Positions 44,385 through 53,381 of a stretch of DNA of 64,000 nucleotides are shown here, piece by piece. A model generated the notes under the pieces. The model searched no databases, was not told the DNA's origin, and saw only the letters and a list, made by a program, of their open reading frames with translations. Each line of letters opens with the position of its first letter. The stretch's first letter is position 1. Source of the DNA: CAZAMP01 sp964486455 (lineage in GTDB: Bacteria > Eisenbacteria > RBG-16-71-46 > CAZAMP01); contig CAZAMP010000007.1 of the NCBI GenBank assembly GCA_964486455.1, forward strand, positions 1 through 64,000, given 5' to 3'. The position numbers were made by a program, and so were the translations under genes.

Positions 44385-45875
44385 TCAAAAGCGTGCGCGG
44401 GCGGAGACCGACGTGATCGTCGCGTCACTCTCGTCCAGATCGATCTGATCCTCGCGGATCACCTGGTGGAGTATCGATAACCGAAGCTCGTCCAGCGTGA
44501 ACGAAAGCTCCCCGAGCCCGATCCAGCGCTCTCCCGACCGGTAGTCGCAATCGCATCCCGATTCCCGCACGATATCCGTGCGCTCGAACTGCGCTCCCGC
44601 GAGGATCTGCCATCCCTTGCCCATCTCCGCCGACACCTGGAAGCTCGCCGTGAGCTCGCTGTCGAGGAGCGTGAGATCTTGGGGATCGGCTGACTCCGGC
44701 TCGATAGGCTCGAGCCGCCGGACGAACGTGTCAACGGTTAGCGGGCCGCGCTCGGCGGTCACGCGCGCACGTAAGCCGGAGCGGTTGCCCAGGTAGGTGA
44801 GCGCGCTGTACGGCGCCGAGAAATGCTCCTCGAATCGAAGATAGGCAAGCCGTACACCGATCGTGCGCGCCGCGAGCACCGCGTGCGCGGTGGCGCGGAA
44901 GCCGTTCGACCATCGCGTGCGTGAGGCGTCCCCACGGTGATCGTCGCGCTGCGCGGTCCGCAGCCACTCACCCTCGAGCGTTGCGAACCGGGCGATCGGA
45001 ACACGGGCGTCCAGTCCGAACGCCGTGTTCATCATCGCGAAGCAGAGCGGATCTGTTTCGACGGTCGGGCAACCCGGGTTGCGGGGATCGTCGCGGACGT
45101 GCATGACCGTGGCGCCGACACGACGAAACGTCAAGCTCGCGTCGTGGAGCTGAGAGTAGACGGCGCGACCGGCGTAGAGGTCTTGGTGGTGCTGAAAGGT
45201 GTCCTCGTCGAAGATCGGAAGCCCGGGAACCCTATCGAGCGTCGCTTCCTTGGGCCGCGCGTAGAGAACGGTCCAATCGAGACCCTCCCCTACGGTGCCG
45301 CCGGCTCGCGCGCCTTCAAAGGTGAGATCGGGCCCGGGCTCCTCGAGGCTTTCGATCAGGACCGCGGCCGTGGTTCCCCCGCAGACGCCGCACGCCCGTT
45401 GCGTCCCGCCGAGCGCGATATCGGCCATGTCCCAGCGCATGAGCGTGAGCGGCGTGAAGTGAACGTCGTAGTAGCCGATGCGGCCGTGAACGTTGCCGTA
45501 TCGCATCGCGACGAACGCGCTACCCTCCGGGCGAGAGAAATAGTGCGGGCCCAGGAGCAGTACGTTATCCGGTTCGTTGCTGACGCGAAGAAGACCGCCC
45601 GCGGTGACGTGCCGATTGACCTGTCCCTCGACCGTGAGGAAGAACCGGTGGAAGAACGAGGTCTGGGGTTTGAGCGCTTCCCCGTAGATCCCGGTGAGAG
45701 AGGGCCCGTCAACATCGACCTGGAGCCAGCGCGCGCGGACGTCGCCAGTAACCGTGATCCGGTCGTCGATCCCCGCGGCCGCATCGTTCGGGATCACGTT
45801 GCCGGCGACCACGAGGAACGTGAACGCGAGGATCGCCATGAGGACAGCATGCGTGCTGGGCGACCGCCTACTCAT
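44385..45875 (-). CDS. Predicted outer-membrane beta-barrel protein
   Basis: A 496-residue exported protein with a signal peptide (LMAILAFTFLVVAGNVIPNDAAA). Alternating hydrophobic/polar strands ending in aromatic residues fit a beta-barrel (DRITVTGDVRARWLQVDVDG, FFHRFFLTVEGQVNRHVTAG, LSFTLDELRLSILHQV), and the last residues SARARF end in Phe, as in outer-membrane proteins. There is no family assignment. The start ATG at 45875 lies inside the end of the TlpA-like gene (8-nt overlap), so the two are translated together. A CGVCGG cluster is present in a loop. It might be a porin or metal-uptake barrel, which is inference. Confidence 0.7.
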   Translation of the reverse strand: MSRRSPSTHAVLMAILAFTFLVVAGNVIPNDAAAGIDDRITVTGDVRARWLQVDVDGPSLTGIYGEALKPQTSFFHRFFLTVEGQVNRHVTAGGLLRVSNEPDNVLLLGPHYFSRPEGSAFVAMRYGNVHGRIGYYDVHFTPLTLMRWDMADIALGGTQRACGVCGGTTAAVLIESLEEPGPDLTFEGARAGGTVGEGLDWTVLYARPKEATLDRVPGLPIFDEDTFQHHQDLYAGRAVYSQLHDASLTFRRVGATVMHVRDDPRNPGCPTVETDPLCFAMMNTAFGLDARVPIARFATLEGEWLRTAQRDDHRGDASRTRWSNGFRATAHAVLAARTIGVRLAYLRFEEHFSAPYSALTYLGNRSGLRARVTAERGPLTVDTFVRRLEPIEPESADPQDLTLLDSELTASFQVSAEMGKGWQILAGAQFERTDIVRESGCDCDYRSGERWIGLGELSFTLDELRLSILHQVIREDQIDLDESDATITSVSARARF

Positions 45876-46425
45876 CGTCCGTCTCCGCGGCCTCACGAGC
45901 GTCGGCGATCTCGAGCGCGCTCGTCCAGATCGAGTCGATCGACTCGGGATGATCATAGTGGACGAGATGGACGACACCTTTGCCGTCGATCAGAAAGCAA
46001 CTGAAGCTCAGGTTCCCCGCCGACATCGCCTTCGCGACTGAGCCGGACGCATCCCAGAGATTCAGGAAGGTGAGCTTCGTGCCTTTCACGAGCCGCCGGG
46101 CGTCCCCGATCTTCTCGTCGTCATTCACAATTCCGACGACGTGAAACGGAAGGGAGTCGGCCCGCGACGCGTGCCGCCCCATCTTCACCACATCCGCCAT
46201 GCAATCCGGGCAGTTCGTGTTCCAGAGGATGAGAAGCGACCAGCCGTTGGCGGCGAAGAGCGAGTCGGAGGCGAACGAGCCGTTCCCGTGGAGATCGGGC
46301 AAACGGAACGAGGGTGCGGTGTCCCCCTCGTTCAATGCCCAGGCGACGGTCCCAGACAGCATCGTCAGCGAGACGAGTGCCGCGAAGACCCCGACCAAGA
46401 GGGTGATGCGATATCCCGACTTCAT
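45868..46425 (-). CDS. TlpA-like secreted thioredoxin
   Basis: A 185-residue exported thioredoxin-fold protein with a signal peptide (about 1-30), then the AhpC/TSA-Redoxin type start GDTAPSFRLPDLHGN and the redox motif Cys72-Pro-Asp-Cys75 in WNTNCPDCMADV. It probably reduces or oxidises periplasmic cysteines. The start has GTAGGAGTG upstream. It is coupled by overlap to the outer-membrane-like gene, whose loop Cys residues could be its client (inference). It is distinct from the Omp28-like redox protein at 47200-49269. Confidence 0.88.
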   Translation of the reverse strand: MKSGYRITLLVGVFAALVSLTMLSGTVAWALNEGDTAPSFRLPDLHGNGSFASDSLFAANGWSLLILWNTNCPDCMADVVKMGRHASRADSLPFHVVGIVNDDEKIGDARRLVKGTKLTFLNLWDASGSVAKAMSAGNLSFSCFLIDGKGVVHLVHYDHPESIDSIWTSALEIADAREAAETDDE

Positions 46426-46517
46426 AGCACACTCCTACGCAAAGCATAGCGGGCGCGTGATCCATGTCAATGGATCTGCTAGCATGCCGCATCATTGATC
46501 CATCACCGGGCCTGAAC

Positions 46518-47081
46518 ATGAAGTTACTCATCGTCACAGCATCGAGCACCGGCGCACGCGCCGACAGTCGAACGGACGCGCTCATCGAGTCGTATCGATC
46601 GCGCGGCCATGACGTCGCGCGCGAGAATTCGGGTCGAGCGGCGGGCGCGATCATCAAGGACAACTGGTTTGATCTCGTCGTCGAGGATCTCACCGACGAT
46701 CCGCTCCATGTGGCGAAGTGGGTGAAGCGGCGCCCGGTCCTCGTGCTTCCTCCAGATCTCTTCCCGGGTTCGTCTGCCGGGCACGCCGCACCGGACTACC
46801 TCGGCTCGGGGTTCGTGGCGAAGCGGCGCGCCCGCTGTTACCGGAACTGCTTCTTCGTCGTCCCGGATGAGCCGGGCGCCGGGGCGCTCGTGTCGTTCGG
46901 CGTTGAGTCCGAACGGATCCAGGCCATCGAACCGATGCTCGGCCGCCTCACGGGCCCCTCCACCGACGCACTCCCGGCGCCGGCGCTCGATGAGACCAAC
47001 GCCGCGCGCTGGCGCCAGGTGATGGAAGGCGTTTACGAGTTCAGCCTCGAGATCATCGAGAATCACCGCGCGTGGTACTAG
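46518..47081 (+). CDS. Rossmann-like protein of unknown function
   Basis: A 187-residue cytoplasmic protein. The start (MKLLIVTASSTGARADSRTD) resembles a nucleotide- or sugar-binding Rossmann fold, and the length suggests only one lobe of a GT-B-type enzyme or a stand-alone domain. The middle (VLVLPPDLFPGSSAGHAAPD, NCFFVVPDEPGAGALVSFG) looks soluble and globular. No motif identifies a reaction. An in-frame ATG 18 codons upstream is possible, but the fold starts at 46518. It lies in a short intergenic space between two leftward units and appears monocistronic. Confidence 0.6.
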   Translation: MKLLIVTASSTGARADSRTDALIESYRSRGHDVARENSGRAAGAIIKDNWFDLVVEDLTDDPLHVAKWVKRRPVLVLPPDLFPGSSAGHAAPDYLGSGFVAKRRARCYRNCFFVVPDEPGAGALVSFGVESERIQAIEPMLGRLTGPSTDALPAPALDETNAARWRQVMEGVYEFSLEIIENHRAWY

Positions 47082-47141
47082 GCCGGCTTTGCCAGCTCCC
47101 CATCCCCTGGCCTCAAGAAGCTTCGCATGTGCGAACGGGAA

Positions 47142-47163
47142 GGGGGCGGTGAGCACCGCCCCC
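47142..47163. terminator. Perfect hairpin between convergent genes
   Basis: GGGGGCGGT/ACCGCCCCC forms a 9-bp stem with loop GAGC, midway between the convergent unknown gene and the Omp28-like gene. U-runs are absent, but its position suits a bidirectional terminator. Confidence 0.5.
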
Positions 47164-47199
47164 TCCATGGAATAGCTCTCTTGTCTCAGCCACTTCCCG

Positions 47200-49269
47200 C
47201 TAGTTCACGCGAACGATCTTGCCCGACTCCTCATACCCGGGACCGCTGAGACGGAATACGTACACACCCGCCGGCATCGCGATGCCGCGATCGTCGGTCC
47301 CGTCCCAGCTGACACTTCCAGCCCCGGCGTCGAGCTTCCCGCTGAACAGAGTGCGCACCAGTGCGCCGTTCGGCGAGAAGACACGGATGGTCGCCTCACC
47401 CGCGGACGGCACTGAATAGCCCACGACCGACGACGATCGGAACGGATTCGGAGTGGCCACCAGGAACAGCGTTGCAGGCGCGATGCTCGGGCCCTCGACG
47501 CTCACGACACCTGTCGGATCGGTCGTCGTGAACCTGATGGCTCGGCCATCGACGAGGCCGTGCGCGCCGCCGTTCAACACGCCGTTGTAGACGTACTCGA
47601 GCCCGATCGTCCCCGTGTTGTTCTCCATTCCCACGCTGCATTGATCCGGGAGACTCACGGTTTTGTATTGAACGATGATCTCTCCGTCACCCGTGGGCGT
47701 GGGATAGTGGGCAGGGTCAAAGAAAATGAACTGGAACGTCTCGGGAAGTCCCTCGTCGTTGGGATCGGCATGCTCCACGCCGCTGAACTCGATGACGAAC
47801 CGGTCGTTCGCTTCGTCGAAGTACGTGTAGACCTGGCCACTTCCCTCGGCGGTTGGGTTCAGGTCGGCCCAGAACCCGGCAACGATTCGATTCGGGCCCT
47901 CCGAATTGGGGAACCCCGTGTTGGGAATGCCCAAGCCGCCTACGATTCCCATGCCGACGAAGCCGTTCGAGTGGAGCGTGATCCGATTGAAGGAGTCCCC
48001 GTAGTAGCTGAAGTCGAAGGGGAGAAATGGCGCGGCTCCTTGATTGTCGCCCAGCGTGACCAAGTCGCCGGATCCGCCCAGGTTCGGATCGATCTCGATC
48101 CAGTCGTACACAGGTGCGGTCGGATAGTCGTCCACATCTTCATAGGCGTAGTAGCCGTAGGCATCGTGACCGATCGGGTGTCCGGGCGATCCGGAGCGTA
48201 CGAAGATGTGAAAGTCGTCCTGATATGCGCGGCCGTTTGCGTTCACGGTCAGCGTGATCTCGGCCTTGTATCCCCACGGCGCCGACTCGACAAATGAAAC
48301 GGTGAACGGGTCGGCACTGTTCTCCCCGCTACCGCCTGACGGAATGTCGGGCCAGCTTCCGGACGCATCCTCAATGGTCAGGTACTCGTCATCGGTCGTG
48401 AGCGTGCCGGTGATGTCCGTTCCGGGTCCGATGTTGAGATTGGAGAGCAGCAGTGTGATCTCGGCGGATTCCCCGGGGTCGAAATAGCCGTTGCCGTCTC
48501 CTCCGGCGGAGTCGTCCACCGATTGGCCATCCACGACAAACTGCGGATCGTCCAACCTGAAGTAGACGCGACCCGCTTGGTACACCTCTTTGGTGTTGTC
48601 GTTTTGGATGAACACAACGCACTGCAGCTCATCCTCGACCCACTCCGGATGATAGGTGAATGTCTCCGTCCGTATCTCCGGCACACCCGGCGCGAAGGTG
48701 GTCTCTTCGCCATACACATCGGGGAAGAAGTCACGCATCGTGTGGTTTTGTGGGTTGTCGTTGTATACGAGCCCGTCCTCCAGGATCACGAAGTGCAGCG
48801 TTCCGGTTACCGGCGTGCCTGTGTCGTTCGTGATCTCGGCGGTGATCGTGCCCGTCGTGTCGGTCAACATCTCACCTGTGACGATCAGCTCGAGCGGGCT
48901 CTCGACTTCATAGCGACTGAGCATCATCGATTCCCAGGGGAGACTGTGCTCGCCGTCGATGATGCCGTCGATGTAGACGTGCGGGGTGTAGTCCGCGCCG
49001 TAGTACTCAACTCGGTGAGTGTTCTCGTCGACGTTGTGCAGATAGTAGGGGTCTGAGCTACTCGGCCACCACGCGTGGTAGCTCAGGACGATCGTTTCGC
49101 GCGGATAGGCTTCTGCGATTCCGTCCAGCACACGGCTGGATGCGACGCAGCCGCCTCACGCCACGTTGGTCATGTACTCGATGAGAACCATGCGCTGCGC
49201 GGCCCCGGCCGACATGGCTGTCGCGGCAAGGAGCGCGAGGGAGAGCCCGATGACGATGTGGCGATTCAT
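47200..49269 (-). CDS. Omp28-like secreted redox protein, candidate selenoprotein (UGA at codon 38)
   Basis: A reading frame of 689 residues if the in-frame UGA at 49156-49158 is read as selenocysteine. The start ATG 49267-49269 follows CTGGAGGAGGT. A signal peptide (MNRHIVIGLSLALLAATAMS) leads into RMVLIEYMTNVA-U-GGCV, which matches the redox site of Omp28-like thioredoxin-fold proteins with the first Cys of CxxC replaced by U38. The partner is Cys41. The fold continues with YPRETIVLSYHAWWPSSSDPY and YTPHVYIDG. Later segments are Ig-like, and the C-terminus is a FlgD-like module (TPNPFRSS, SVSWDGTDDRG, PAGVYVFRL). A sequencing error or a true stop is the alternative. Confidence 0.82.
49124..49140 (-). 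promoter_or_regulatory. Candidate bacterial SECIS hairpin
   Basis: Read on the minus strand, TCCAGC/GCTGGA makes a perfect 6-bp stem with the 5-nt loop CGTGT, starting 15 nt after the in-frame UGA and with its loop about 22 nt after it. Bacterial SECIS elements bind SelB, lie within the coding region just after UGA, and need a small apical loop with an early G, often GU. All these features are seen. Function is inferred. Confidence 0.6.
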
Positions 49270-49432
49270 TGGTGGACCTCCTCCAGGTAGCTACCCTAAG
49301 GGGAATACTCCGATCCGGATGTCATATTATCTCACGCCCGCCAATCGTGGACAACTCCGCCCCAGTGACCCGTGCAGACCGTGTGGGCGACTCTTAACAG
49401 AAAATGCCGAGCCCAAGCGTTGTCGCTTACGT
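49270..49432. other. Upstream region of the Omp28-like gene
   Basis: The spacer left of the structured repeats, holding the promoter of the leftward Omp28-like gene. I see no gene and no clear -35/-10 pair. Confidence 0.4.
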
Positions 49433-49785
49433 CCGCCGAGGGCTGGAGACCGAAGGCTCGACACCGAAGGACGAAAGCGCAGGGCGGACGGTTGAATGCA
49501 GGTGGCTGAGTCGGCTCAAGCAAGCAAGTGCGCCTCCGAGCCCTACGTCAACGAGCGAAGCACCGGGCGACATGCCTCGCCCCGACCACACCCTCCTGCC
49601 GCGCGAGGGTGGCCGGTTTTCCGAAAGGCGACTTCGCAGGAGCGAGGCGAAGATCACCCGCCGAGGGCTTGCGGCCGGAGGCTCTGCGCCGAAGGCGCAA
49701 GGGCGACGGTGGAAAGCCCTCGGTGGGAAGCTGAGCCGAGCGGGCGAGGAGCCGACGGAAGGTCGGCCATCCTCGCGCGGCACAC
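49433..49785. repeat. Structured direct and inverted repeat region
   Basis: Two imperfect direct copies of about 60 bp start with CCGCCGAGGGCT (49433 and 49658) and share CCGAAGG and GACGGT blocks. A 21-bp inverted pair (49596-49616 and 49763-49783, 18 of 21 complementary around GCCGCGCGAGG) would close a hairpin of almost 190 nt. Long ORFs crossing this area have low-complexity Arg/Gly/Pro composition and no start sites, so it is probably non-coding. It could be a small non-autonomous element or a structured RNA. Confidence 0.55.
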
Positions 49786-49831
49786 GGACGCGTGGACCGG
49801 CTAGAAGCAAGACGTCCGGGGAAGAGCGAGG

Positions 49832-51622
49832 CTAGTTGAGATAGAGCGTTAAGCGATCCCCGGGATGGATCAGCGACGAACGACTCCCCATCCCGTTCCA
49901 CTGGCGGATGTTTCGCACCGTGGTCCCGTAACGCGACGCGATGTCCCACAACGTCTCGCCATGCGCGACGCGATGCACGACCGCCTCGCCCACCGAGAGC
50001 GTACGAACGGTGAGCTTCTGCCCGGGCCGAAGCAGGTTCTTCCCGCCGAGCTGCCCGTTGAGGGAGCGAAGCGTGGTGACCGTGAGGCCGTACTGCCGCG
50101 CAATCGACCACAAGCTCTCGCCGCGGCGGACCGTGTGAGACAGGAGACCACCCGGCTCAGGAGAGGAGCTTCGGGTCGGCTTGGCCTTCGCCGGCGCCGG
50201 CGCCGGGCCGCCCGCGAAGAGCGTGAGCGTCTGGCCGGCACGCACACGATGCGCGTTCGGGATGTCATTCCACTGCTGGATGGCACGAACCGACGTTCCG
50301 TAGCGCCGTGCGATCGAACTCAACGATTCACCCCGACGGATGCGATGAGTAACCCGTTCCCCTGGCGCGAGAAGCGATGCGAGCGCATCGCTCGGGTCCC
50401 ATCGCCCACTCGGAATGAGAACCGTCTTCCCTTGGCGGATCATCGTCCGCCGACCCATGCCGTTCGCCTGCTGAATCGCGGAGACCGTGGTCCCGTAGCG
50501 CATGGCGAGATGCGAGAGCGTCTCCCCGCGCCCAACGACGTGACGCTGGTAAAGCATGCGATCCTCAGGCGGGATCGCCGCCAACGCCGTGGCGAACTGC
50601 TCCTTCGAGCCGGTTGGGATTCGAATCTCATACGGATGATGCCCGGGGGGCGTCTGAGACGCGAGGAGCGCCGGATTGAGCGCGCGAATGACGCTGGACG
50701 GCACGCTTGCGCACTCGGCGATCACGTCGACGTGCGTCACGCTTTCGACCTCGATCGTATCGTACTCGATTGGATCGTCCGGATGGAACTCGAGCCCAAA
50801 GTCATCAGGCTGCTTCGAGAGGATGATCGCGGCCAGGATGGCCGGAACGTAGTTGCGGGTCTCGCGCCGGAGCATCCGCGTGCGCGCGAGTTTCCAGAAG
50901 TCGTCCGTGCCGGCGCGACGCAAGCCGCGCTTCACTTTGCCCTCACCGGCGTTGTATGCCGCCATGGCGAGGTGCCAGTCGTCGAACAGCTCGTAGAGGT
51001 CCTTCAGGTAGTGCGCAGCAGCCCGCGTTGAGCGCTCCGGATCGAGCCGTTCATCCACGTAGGAGTTGCAGAGAAGTCCGTATCGTTTCGCCGTGCTGCG
51101 AATGAACTGCCACATCCCGATCGCGCCCGCGCGCGATCGGGCGTTGTAGCGATAGGCGCTCTCGACGTGCGCCATGTACGCGAGGTCGAGAGGCACGCCC
51201 TCCTCGATGAATACTCGCCTAATCATCGGCATCACGAGGCCCGAACGCCGAACGGCGCGCTCGAACCAGCTCGCCTGCTTGCCGGAGTACCTGTCGATGA
51301 AAGTGAGAACGCGATCGTTCATGTCGATCGGGACGTCGAACGTCACGACCTCTTCTTGCGCCTCGAGACGCTCACGCCCCTTGGCGAGCGAGCTGTCTGG
51401 GAGCGTCGGGATGTCTTCCAGCAATGTGTCGAGCGGAGATGCGACCGTGATGAATTCGAAGAGGCTGTCCGGGTGTGTCGCGAGCGTATCGATCTTACCG
51501 ACCGGTCCGCCGGCCGACGGCTCGGAACCATCCAAGACATCGGTCGAATGTTGCACGTGCGGTGCACAACCAATCGTAAGGATGATCGCGGTGAGAGCGC
51601 AGAGGCGCCAGCCATTGATCAT
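49832..51622 (-). CDS. mltD: MltD-like lytic transglycosylase with four LysM domains
   Basis: A 596-residue lipoprotein that should cleave peptidoglycan. The signal peptide ends at the lipobox TIGC (Cys19). The SLT domain (about 125-290) has the catalytic Glu154 in HVESAYRYNARSRAGAIGMW and the later AMAAYNAGEGKVKRGL. Four LysM repeats follow, each with the pattern GETLSHLAMRYG, GESLSSIARRYG, GESLWSIARQYG or GETLWDIASRYG, and bind glycan chains. The usual MltD has two or three LysM. The start follows GGAGTGAG. The next gene leftward is the Omp28-like protein, across the repeat region. Confidence 0.93.
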   Translation of the reverse strand: MINGWRLCALTAIILTIGCAPHVQHSTDVLDGSEPSAGGPVGKIDTLATHPDSLFEFITVASPLDTLLEDIPTLPDSSLAKGRERLEAQEEVVTFDVPIDMNDRVLTFIDRYSGKQASWFERAVRRSGLVMPMIRRVFIEEGVPLDLAYMAHVESAYRYNARSRAGAIGMWQFIRSTAKRYGLLCNSYVDERLDPERSTRAAAHYLKDLYELFDDWHLAMAAYNAGEGKVKRGLRRAGTDDFWKLARTRMLRRETRNYVPAILAAIILSKQPDDFGLEFHPDDPIEYDTIEVESVTHVDVIAECASVPSSVIRALNPALLASQTPPGHHPYEIRIPTGSKEQFATALAAIPPEDRMLYQRHVVGRGETLSHLAMRYGTTVSAIQQANGMGRRTMIRQGKTVLIPSGRWDPSDALASLLAPGERVTHRIRRGESLSSIARRYGTSVRAIQQWNDIPNAHRVRAGQTLTLFAGGPAPAPAKAKPTRSSSPEPGGLLSHTVRRGESLWSIARQYGLTVTTLRSLNGQLGGKNLLRPGQKLTVRTLSVGEAVVHRVAHGETLWDIASRYGTTVRNIRQWNGMGSRSSLIHPGDRLTLYLN

Positions 51623-51965
51623 GGACTCACTCCATGGAACCCACGCGGCCCGGGATCAGACACGGGAAGCGCGGAGAGTACTTAGGGGTTTTCTCTCTGT
51701 CAAGCCGACGTCGTCGCGAGGCAAGACCGGCGATTTCACTACTCCTCAGTCTCGGCCGCCGGTTGAGCGTTGCTTAGCCGTCGGCACGGGCTGAGTTCAG
51801 CCACCTCTCACAAATGGCTGAAAACACGCAAAAAAGCGAAATCCCCACCGTGCGGGTAGGGATGATTCGTATGTCGTTCTTTTCGCTGGGCTCAACTTCA
51901 CTGCCAACCGGTTGTCGTGGAGAGACGACACTCGCAGTCGAACATCACACACTGACTGGCGGAAT
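51623..51965. other. Spacer between mltD and spoVG
   Basis: Apart from the terminator hairpin at 51829-51863, which ends the spoVG transcript, this 343-bp spacer holds the promoter region of mltD. I see no small gene. Confidence 0.45.
51829..51863 (-). terminator. Rho-independent terminator downstream of spoVG
   Basis: On the minus strand the hairpin ATCCCTACCC...GGTGGGGAT is followed by TTCGCTTTTTTG, that is, a GC-rich stem and then six U. It lies about 100 bp after the spoVG stop, in its direction of transcription. Confidence 0.65.
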
Positions 51966-52349
51966 CTAGTGCGCGTAGTCCATGGGATCCACGCCGACTT
52001 GTGGCTCGGCGTGCACATCCCGGCCGGGATCGAACGCGAGCTCCTCGAGCTTCCGCTCGTAGGCGTTCATGATCGTCTCCTCGAGATACCGCCGGTAGGA
52101 GCGGTTGATCGGGTGGCAGACGTCTGTGTGTTGCCCGGAGGGATTCCGTCGGGTCGGCATGGCGACGAATGTCTTGCCGGCGGCGTGGATGATCTTCACG
52201 CCATGGACGACAAAGTTGTCCTCGAACACCACCGTGATGAATGCCTTCAGTCTGTCCTCACTGACTGGCTGGACGTTAACCTCGGTGATTGCCGGTCGAT
52301 ACGTCGTCACGACCGCTCCCCTTTCGCTCCCCGACCAGTCCGAACTCAT
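51966..52349 (-). CDS. spoVG: SpoVG family RNA/DNA-binding regulator
   Basis: A 127-residue SpoVG protein, recognised from ITEVNVQPVSEDRLKAFITV, the segment VFEDNFVVHGVKIIHA, FVAMPTRRNPSGQHTD and HPINRSYRRYLEETI. SpoVG proteins are small nucleic-acid-binding regulators of division, envelope and virulence genes. The C-terminal tail of about 35 residues is acidic and divergent. ATG 52349 has AAAGGA at a 7-nt distance; a GTG at 52310 with AAGGGGAG upstream is an equally good start and would remove 13 residues. It is followed by a clear terminator. Confidence 0.92.
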   Translation of the reverse strand: MSSDWSGSERGAVVTTYRPAITEVNVQPVSEDRLKAFITVVFEDNFVVHGVKIIHAAGKTFVAMPTRRNPSGQHTDVCHPINRSYRRYLEETIMNAYERKLEELAFDPGRDVHAEPQVGVDPMDYAH

Positions 52350-52589
52350 CCCTCATTCCTTTCGTAGCGTTCAACCATCTCGCTGTCACAGCCGCTCGGG
52401 TCGCGGAAACCATCATTGCCTGCCATGCAAGCCGTTACCAGTAGATGCTCTACATTGGTTAGGCTATACTGACACAATCAGAAAGTCAATCCGCAATCGA
52501 ATGCACTATTGGGCGTCTAACGCCATCCACATTCGGCATTCGATCCACCGTTCGACATCCAGATTCATACTGCAGCCTGGAGGGTGCCA

Positions 52590-53012
52590 ATGAAGTACCG
52601 CTCGCTCGGACCGAACCACTATCTCATCCGTCTCCTCAAAGGAGAAGCGGTCGCGGCCACCCTCATTCGGTTTGCACAAGAACACGAAATCAGCTCCGGT
52701 CAGGTTACGGCAATTGGCGCACTTGAGAATACCGAGCTTGGGTTCTTCGATCGCGACGAGAAGAAGTACCTCACCAAACGCTTTCCTGACGTTAACGAGC
52801 TCATCTCGCTCGTGGGCACCGTCCCATGGGTGGACGGTTCCCCGTTCTTTCACCTTCATGCGTGTCTTGGCGGGCGTGACTACGAGGCGGTCTGCGGGCA
52901 TTTCATCGAGGCGACGGTCGCCATCACGGTCGAGGTTACGCTGATTGCCACGGATGTGCGCGTCGAGCGAGCGCTTGATGAGGACATCGGGTTGAATCTG
53001 CTCGACATCTAG
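52590..53012 (+). CDS. PPC/DUF296 domain protein (PD1-like)
   Basis: A 140-residue single-domain protein of the PPC (plants and prokaryotes conserved, DUF296) family, without the AT-hook found in plants. Motifs are YLIRLLKGEAVAATLIRFAQ, SGQVTAIGALENTELGFFD and FHLHACLGGRDYEAVCGHF, where three His residues may bind zinc. Bacterial members form trimers; their function is unknown, and some act as DNA-binding proteins. The start was set to ATG 52590, with GGAGGG 6 nt upstream, instead of the GTG two codons earlier. It is divergent from spoVG. Confidence 0.88.
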   Translation: MKYRSLGPNHYLIRLLKGEAVAATLIRFAQEHEISSGQVTAIGALENTELGFFDRDEKKYLTKRFPDVNELISLVGTVPWVDGSPFFHLHACLGGRDYEAVCGHFIEATVAITVEVTLIATDVRVERALDEDIGLNLLDI

Positions 53013-53290
53013 CCTCGGAGACGCGGCGGGCCGTCGAACACACGTCACGCCGTCGGCGGGTCGACACCCACGCGGTGGCCCCATTGCCTGAAACCCCGCA
53101 TGGACGCGCAAGTTCCGGTCGTCCGGTCCGCCGCACACGGTGGCACGTGACCTGCACTGTATGCGGATGCCGTGCGGGAGCGTGGTTGCCGCCTCGCGAG
53201 CCCGCTTCCGCGCGGCGCCCCCTCAAGCAACCTCAGGACATACCTCAGGCGTCCCGCGTACGAAGCCGGCCTCCGTCCGGGAGTTCCACT
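53013..53290. other. GC-rich spacer without recognisable genes
   Basis: Between the PPC protein and the next lipoprotein I see no gene. The region is GC-rich and carries only short, unsupported ORFs. The promoter of the lipoprotein operon lies at its right end. Confidence 0.45.
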
Positions 53291-53318
53291 TTCACAGATC
53301 CGCCGGAGTCCGTATAAT
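53291..53318 (+). promoter_or_regulatory. Sigma-70-like promoter
   Basis: TTCACA and a perfect TATAAT are separated by 16 bp, about 60 bp before the start of the first lipoprotein gene. The fit is good for a housekeeping promoter in this otherwise GC-rich spacer. Confidence 0.5.
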
Positions 53319-53381
53319 CCGAGTAACCCACTCGTCCCTTATCCCGTGCTTACCGGACAACAGTGAAGATTGGAGGCCTGC

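Noticed and set aside
49129..49131. Start of the Omp28-like protein at GTG 49131, downstream of the UGA
   Set aside because: That start has no signal peptide or ribosome site, while a frame-matched ATG at 49269 has both, followed by the family-typical redox region; reading through UGA is more consistent.
49404..49835. Possible 143-residue protein over the repeat region
   Set aside because: It is rich in Arg, Gly and Pro with no ribosome site, and the DNA is repetitive; it is most likely non-coding.
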